From Theristus sp. LFF4_11 (taxonomy: Eukaryota > Nematoda > Chromadorea > Monhysterida > Xyalidae), in the NCBI GenBank assembly GCA_030248135.1, contig JASANC010003278.1, positions 116,567 through 180,566 on the forward strand: a stretch of DNA of 64,000 bases. Reading direction: 5' to 3'. The notes under the pieces were generated by a model, which saw nothing but the letters and a program-made list of their open reading frames with translations, had not been told where the DNA came from and searched no databases. Below are positions 46,146-64,000 of the stretch, one piece after another; position 1 is the first letter of the stretch, and each line of letters starts with the position of its first letter. The position numbers were made by a program, and so were the translations under genes.

Positions 46146-47892
46146 CACCAAAAAGATAATACTCATTATTTACTCTTTTAAAGTGTAAGTGAGAGAGAAA
46201 TCTACTTTCAGTTCTTCAGTCTACTTTTTTTCCATGAAAATCTACTTTCTTATTTTCGCAAACATTTTTGTCTACTTTGTGATGCGCTGATTGGTTGATT
46301 GGTTGGTTCCGTAAGCGATATGCAGCCAATCTGCGTGCTCTGATGTGTTTGTGTGTCTTTTGGCTGTGTGTGACTTTAGTGAATCAATGTCGTTGTTGTG
46401 CTGTTTGTCTGTTCACATTCTCAATTTTCTGGTCCTGTTTCGCTGCTTGTTTTTGAACTGTTATTGAATGGGTGAATAGCTGTTGTTTTTTAGTTTGTGT
46501 GCATTTTTGTTTCTGGGCATTCTGCGTAAGTTTTCAGTTTCTGGACGTCAGTTCTTTCTTTAATTTTACGTTGTGCTTGTTTTTTTGATCCCCCCAATCA
46601 AGTTTGGTCGTCAATTTCCGATGTTGCGGGTTTTTCTCCAGTTTTCACGTTTGTTGTTTCGTGGACGCCAGCGGTTTGCAGCTGAAATTGTTGTTATTGG
46701 AATTACGGTAAAACACAGTTATACTTGCAGTTTGCTGATTGGCTGCGTTTGAATTTTGGGCGTTCAATGAAGCTCAGTAGCCAATCAGTGCACTGGATTT
46801 CAGTTGCTGAAACGTTGTTATCTGAAAGCTTTTTGTATTCGACTGTGAATAGAATTTTTCAATTTTGTGTTGGTCGTTTTTTTTTGCATTTCTCTGCACT
46901 TCAGGCTTTTCGAAATTGCTCGCCCCTTGACGGCTATCTGTGATGGTTTTTTTGTTGTCACATTATTGTGCCATGTTGTTTTAGGTTTTTTTGTTGTTCA
47001 TTCTGGTGAAAATTTGCACAATTTGCAATAAAAGTTTTTCTGCAGACCACTGATTGGCTGCTTTGATTTTCTTTTACTTTTTTCTGGTGTTTTTTTCTGT
47101 ATTTTTTTACAGCCTCCATAAGCCACGCTTCCGTTGTGGACAGAAAAGTTTTCTTTTTTCATTAGATTTTCAATTTTCCACATTCCATGAAAAACTTCTG
47201 CAACGTTGTACGTATGCATGCATATCTATTCAAGATATTATTTTGGTTATTTGGTACTTCCCATGAGTAAGAACTTCAATATCATATGTCCATGTTTAAA
47301 ATAATATCAATGTAATGAGCTTAAACGATGTAATTTTGCTGTGTAACAGATTTGTGCAACGAACAGTAAAGTTTTGGTTGTACACCATAACTAATGTTTT
47401 TTCAAGTACACCCCATTTGGCATTTCGATAACTTTTTGTGAAGCTGTACAATGTACATACTCCAACTATGTGACTGGTCAAACCTCTGTGCTTTCGTTGT
47501 TGCTTTCTGTATTTTCTTGGCTGAAAAAAAATAAACGAAATGTCAGAAATTGACTTGGTTGGTTCAATGTTTTGAAATAAAACTCTGGGGTGCTTTCATT
47601 TGCTGCCCATGACAGTTTTGCTTCATATCTGATAAAAGCACAAAGCGTCTTCTCATAACAATACGCAGCCTGGATTTGAATTTCGATCAAAATGATGATT
47701 GGCCGTCATGTTTGTGTGATATACAGCATGTTTGTTTAATCCTGCGTCATTTTCACAGAATGCGGAGTTCGCGAAACAAAAACACGAAATCGGAGTTGCA
47801 AGAGAACTTGCTTCACCTGCCTTCACTAACCGCACTAACGTTGACGCATTTGTGGTGCAATCAATGTGTCCTTCGGTATTTTTTCACTAGAA
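46146..47892. other. Intergenic: hairpins, no gene
   Basis: T-rich. A pair GCTGATTGGCTGCG (46735) and GTAGCCAATCAGTGCA (46779) forms a short hairpin related to copies at 50905-51080 and 53500-53540. No coding frame with splice signals was found. The METTL5 promoter or spliced-leader site should lie at the right end; a U-rich acceptor TTTTTTCACTAG ends at 47890. Confidence 0.5.
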
Positions 47893-49346
47893 ATGAAACG
47901 GAAAGATCTCCAGTGGAAGTTGGATGGCCTGCAGTCGTTTGAAACGCCGAAAGTGTCACTGGAACAATACCGAACTTGCTCCGAAATAACAGGTCAGTGC
48001 GAAAACGGTTGAACCGCAAGGAAAAACCGGAATCGTCACACGCTGAATCGATATTGTCTTTGTCGTTGTTAGTCGCAGTTGTAATTCGAGGCGAGCTGAT
48101 TGTCAAAATAAAAATGTGACCAATCAGTAATCACAGTTGAGTGGACAGAATTTTGTTTTTTTCTAGCTAGTATTTTGCATACCGCTGCGCAAAATGGTGA
48201 CATCGAGGGAAGATCGGTGGCTGATCTTGGCTGTGGTTGCGGTCAATTCGCAATCGGAGCCGCTTTGCTAAATGCAAGGTTAGGAGTAGGAAAGTGGTGG
48301 TGTTTGATAAAACTTGAATAATTTGGGCTTTAAATCTTCCTTATTCGTTTGACGAAATAGTTCCCGGCTGCAGTGCATTATAGTGCGAAATTGTGAAGTG
48401 TTTCTAAAAAGTTGTGTCAAACTCGTTGTTAATCAGTTTGTCAAACTCTTTGTTAATCAGTTCTCTGTTGGTCGATCAGACTTTTCAAAATGCAGTTTTG
48501 GTGAATTTCTATTCATCCATCTATTTATTCATGCAATTTATTTCACGAAAAACAAGAAATTTTGTTAAAAACCTGCATAAAAATCACACGGGGACCGACA
48601 AAATCTTGTTTTTCAGCTCGATAGTCGGTTTCGAAATCGACCCGGACGCCTTGGCGATTTGTCAGCGAAACATTTCCAGTTTCGAGTTCGACAACTCTGA
48701 CATCCAATTGGTTCAATGCGACGTTCGTCAAGTGACGGAAGTTTGGCGAATTGCAGAGGATTCAGAAAGTTCCTCTCCTTTTGACACCGTGCTTATGAAC
48801 CCGCCGTTTGGCACGAAGAATAATGAAGGTGACAGTTTTGCTAAAAACCGCAGAAAAAAATTCAGTTGGTATGTTTAAAGTGCTGGCTATATGCGGTTGG
48901 TTGATTCGCTGAAATTCAATTGAAACAACGTTTCTTTTAAATCGAATTACGTCCGCAGAGCTTCCTGTGAAAAGTCGGACATGCAATTTCATTTTGATCT
49001 TGCGTTCCGCAGTTCCGGTGTTTTGTCTGACTTCAGGAATCGACATGCAATTCTTACAACAGGCGCTACGGTTAGCCGACGTCGTCTATTCGTTGCATAA
49101 ATCGTCGACCAGAGAGGCAATGAAATGTTCATGAATTTAAGTGCCTTTAAGTGAATTTCTCTCTTTGAACGATTGATTGCGTTTTTTCAGCACGTCTTAA
49201 AGGTGGCCAATCGCCTTGGTGCGAAAGCGACTGTCCTAGCGAACCTGAAATTTGACCTTCCCAATAACTATAAGTTTCATCGAAGAAAATCAGTCGATGT
49301 TGAAGTGGACTTTATTCAGTTTCAACGTGTGAGACGTTTGAAATGA
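47893..49346 (+). CDS. METTL5: METTL5, 18S rRNA N6-adenine methyltransferase
   Basis: Five exons: 47893-47992, 48167-48278, 48617-48828, 49037-49116, 49191-49346 (TGA). They join in phase to 219 residues, against 209 in human. The SAM-binding motif is DLGCGCGQFAIGAALL (about residues 57-72), followed by the acidic loop GFEIDPDAL, and the catalytic tetrapeptide is NPPF, as in N6-adenine methyltransferases, inside FDTVLMNPPFGTKNN. The end matches the family (YKFHRRKSVDVEVD). METTL5 with TRMT112 places m6A in the 18S rRNA decoding region. The ATG comes two bases after a TTTTTTCACTAG acceptor, consistent with trans-splicing. Introns are 74-338 bp; the fourth begins with GC instead of GT. The gene lies just upstream of POLR3A. 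Confidence 0.96.
49117..49190 (+). other. Non-canonical GC-AG intron in METTL5
   Basis: The exon ends ...ACCAGAGAG and the intron begins GCAATG and ends TTTTTTCAG. Joining here gives S-T-R-E-H-V, the conserved family order. No GT donor nearby keeps the frame and that sequence. Confidence 0.8.
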
Positions 49347-49522
49347 AGTGATGGCTGGAAAAAACCAGTCAAATTTTAACGATGCTGTCATTGTTACTGG
49401 ACAAGTTTTGATCAAAAGACTGTTCGTGATTTTTGGTGTTTTATGTTGTGATTGTGACCTGTAATGTCGCCTGGTTTTAATTTGCTCAATGATTTTGCTT
49501 TTTCCTATAAGATTCGGATTTC

Positions 49523-49532
49523 AATAAATAAA
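49523..49532 (+). terminator. METTL5 polyadenylation signal
   Basis: Overlapping AATAAA hexamers 177 bases after the METTL5 stop, followed by a T/G-rich stretch (TTTTGTTGAC). Confidence 0.7.
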
Positions 49533-49639
49533 ATTTTGTTGACAATCCACGCTTTTGACTTTTTTTCATTTGTGGGCGGTTGTTCCTCTGCCTAGAATAT
49601 TGTTGTTGAAATTGTTATACTCTTGTTTCCTTTTCACAT

Positions 49640-49655
49640 AACTCGTGTATTGCAG
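49640..49655 (+). promoter_or_regulatory. Possible trans-splice acceptor before POLR3A
   Basis: AACTCGTGTATTGCAG, then 56 bases to the POLR3A ATG. It lies about 125 bases after the METTL5 poly(A) signal, a spacing typical of nematode operons. It could equally be the end of a 5' untranslated intron. Confidence 0.4.
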
Positions 49656-49711
49656 AAATTTTAGAGATCAGTTTTAGAATACCGGCAACAAAAATCGAAA
49701 AGAATCCGATC

Positions 49712-63334
<13,623 letters not shown>

Positions 63335-64000
63335 GTGAGCGTTGTTGGGTTTTTGTTGTGGAAGTCGTGGACGGGAAACAATAATGGACTCCCTGAATAC
63401 AAAGTCTTTCTCTTTTTTGAACGTTTGAAGACATCTTGCAATTTGTTTCTGGTGCATATTTTGTAGATATCGTGAAAAAAAACTTGTTTTCATATCTACT
63501 GATGAACTCCCAGTCTGAAGTGTGGTGGTACACTCGGTTACAGACACCGTAATGCTGCAGAGTGACAAACGCACTGGCACACGCGCCCTGCTCTGAGGTC
63601 GTGTGTGTCTGTTTGTGCACTGTGCAATCATACAGTATATTTTCATATTCATACATAGTCAAAGTACACCCGTCTTCCGACTATATCGGGCACTTTTATT
63701 CAAATTATATTCAAACCATTTACCATATTATCTAAAAATGCGGGAGACGCAGGCGCATTGAAATCGGTTGGTGGAACGAATACAATTACAGTCAGAAACT
63801 CTTGCATTCGAATCAAGACTCGAGTGGGTTCGACTCAGCACAGCCATCCAGGCCAGACTCACCACTTCGAACTGTGCACCACAATCGACATACAAAAAGT
63901 GCCGACCATCGAATCTCGGCCAATCAGCGTACGCACAAATACAAATCGAAAAAAACCATCTGCACCAATCAGCACCCAGAACCCTATCTCGTGACTCCGC
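63335..64000. other. POLR3A intron, no exon found
   Basis: After the exon 21 donor (GTGAGC) no continuation of the Pol III sequence (expected to resume with a GVPRIKEI-like motif) was seen to the window end. No repeat was recognised. Confidence 0.5.

Overview
This is animal (metazoan) nuclear DNA: AT-rich, with split genes carrying GT-AG introns and acceptors of the TTTTCAG type. I could rebuild three conserved genes by joining exons whose phases agree. A protein start lying a few bases after a splice acceptor in two genes hints at spliced-leader trans-splicing, and with the U-rich acceptors this suggests a nematode. The assignment is tentative: I saw no species-diagnostic sequence.

Left third (1-30.9 kb): accessory, repeat-dominated DNA. 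It holds a multi-exon gene for a secreted cysteine-rich (Ly-6/uPAR-like) protein on the minus strand (10994-16838) and fragments of a paralogue (1351-2494, possibly also 7233-7396). Around them are a 4.5-kb palindromic element (2693-7208) with two elements nested in it; a decayed Ty3/Gypsy retrotransposon (7688-10733) broken by a hAT-type element with an 8-bp target duplication; and a Tc1/mariner-ended element (14091-16663) that contains a complete non-autonomous LTR element of TRIM type with a tRNA-Gln-like primer site. Further right come GC-rich hairpin repeats, a segmental duplication (23.2-25.7 and 26.3-28.0 kb) and three hAT-like elements in a row, each with a perfect 8-bp duplication.

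Middle (30.9-45.9 kb, plus strand): an 18-exon gene for a KIAA0319/KIAA0319L-type single-pass membrane protein (signal peptide, MANEC-like domain, PKD repeats, EGF-like domain, transmembrane helix, basic tail), about 1133 residues. Its third intron is 6.1 kb and is filled by three head-to-tail Helentron/HINE-like repeats. A SINE with a 7-bp target duplication sits in a later intron.

Right (47.9-64 kb, plus strand): METTL5 (18S rRNA m6A methyltransferase, five exons, one apparent GC-AG intron) is followed about 370 bp downstream by POLR3A (RNA polymerase III largest subunit), of which 21 exons are present and the C-terminal fifth lies beyond the window. The short spacing and a U-rich acceptor upstream of the POLR3A start allow the two to be an operon. 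POLR3A introns host many short inverted-repeat elements, a SINE, a Foldback-like element whose ends are tandem-repeat arrays, and two copies of a G/C-tract element also seen at the start of the window.
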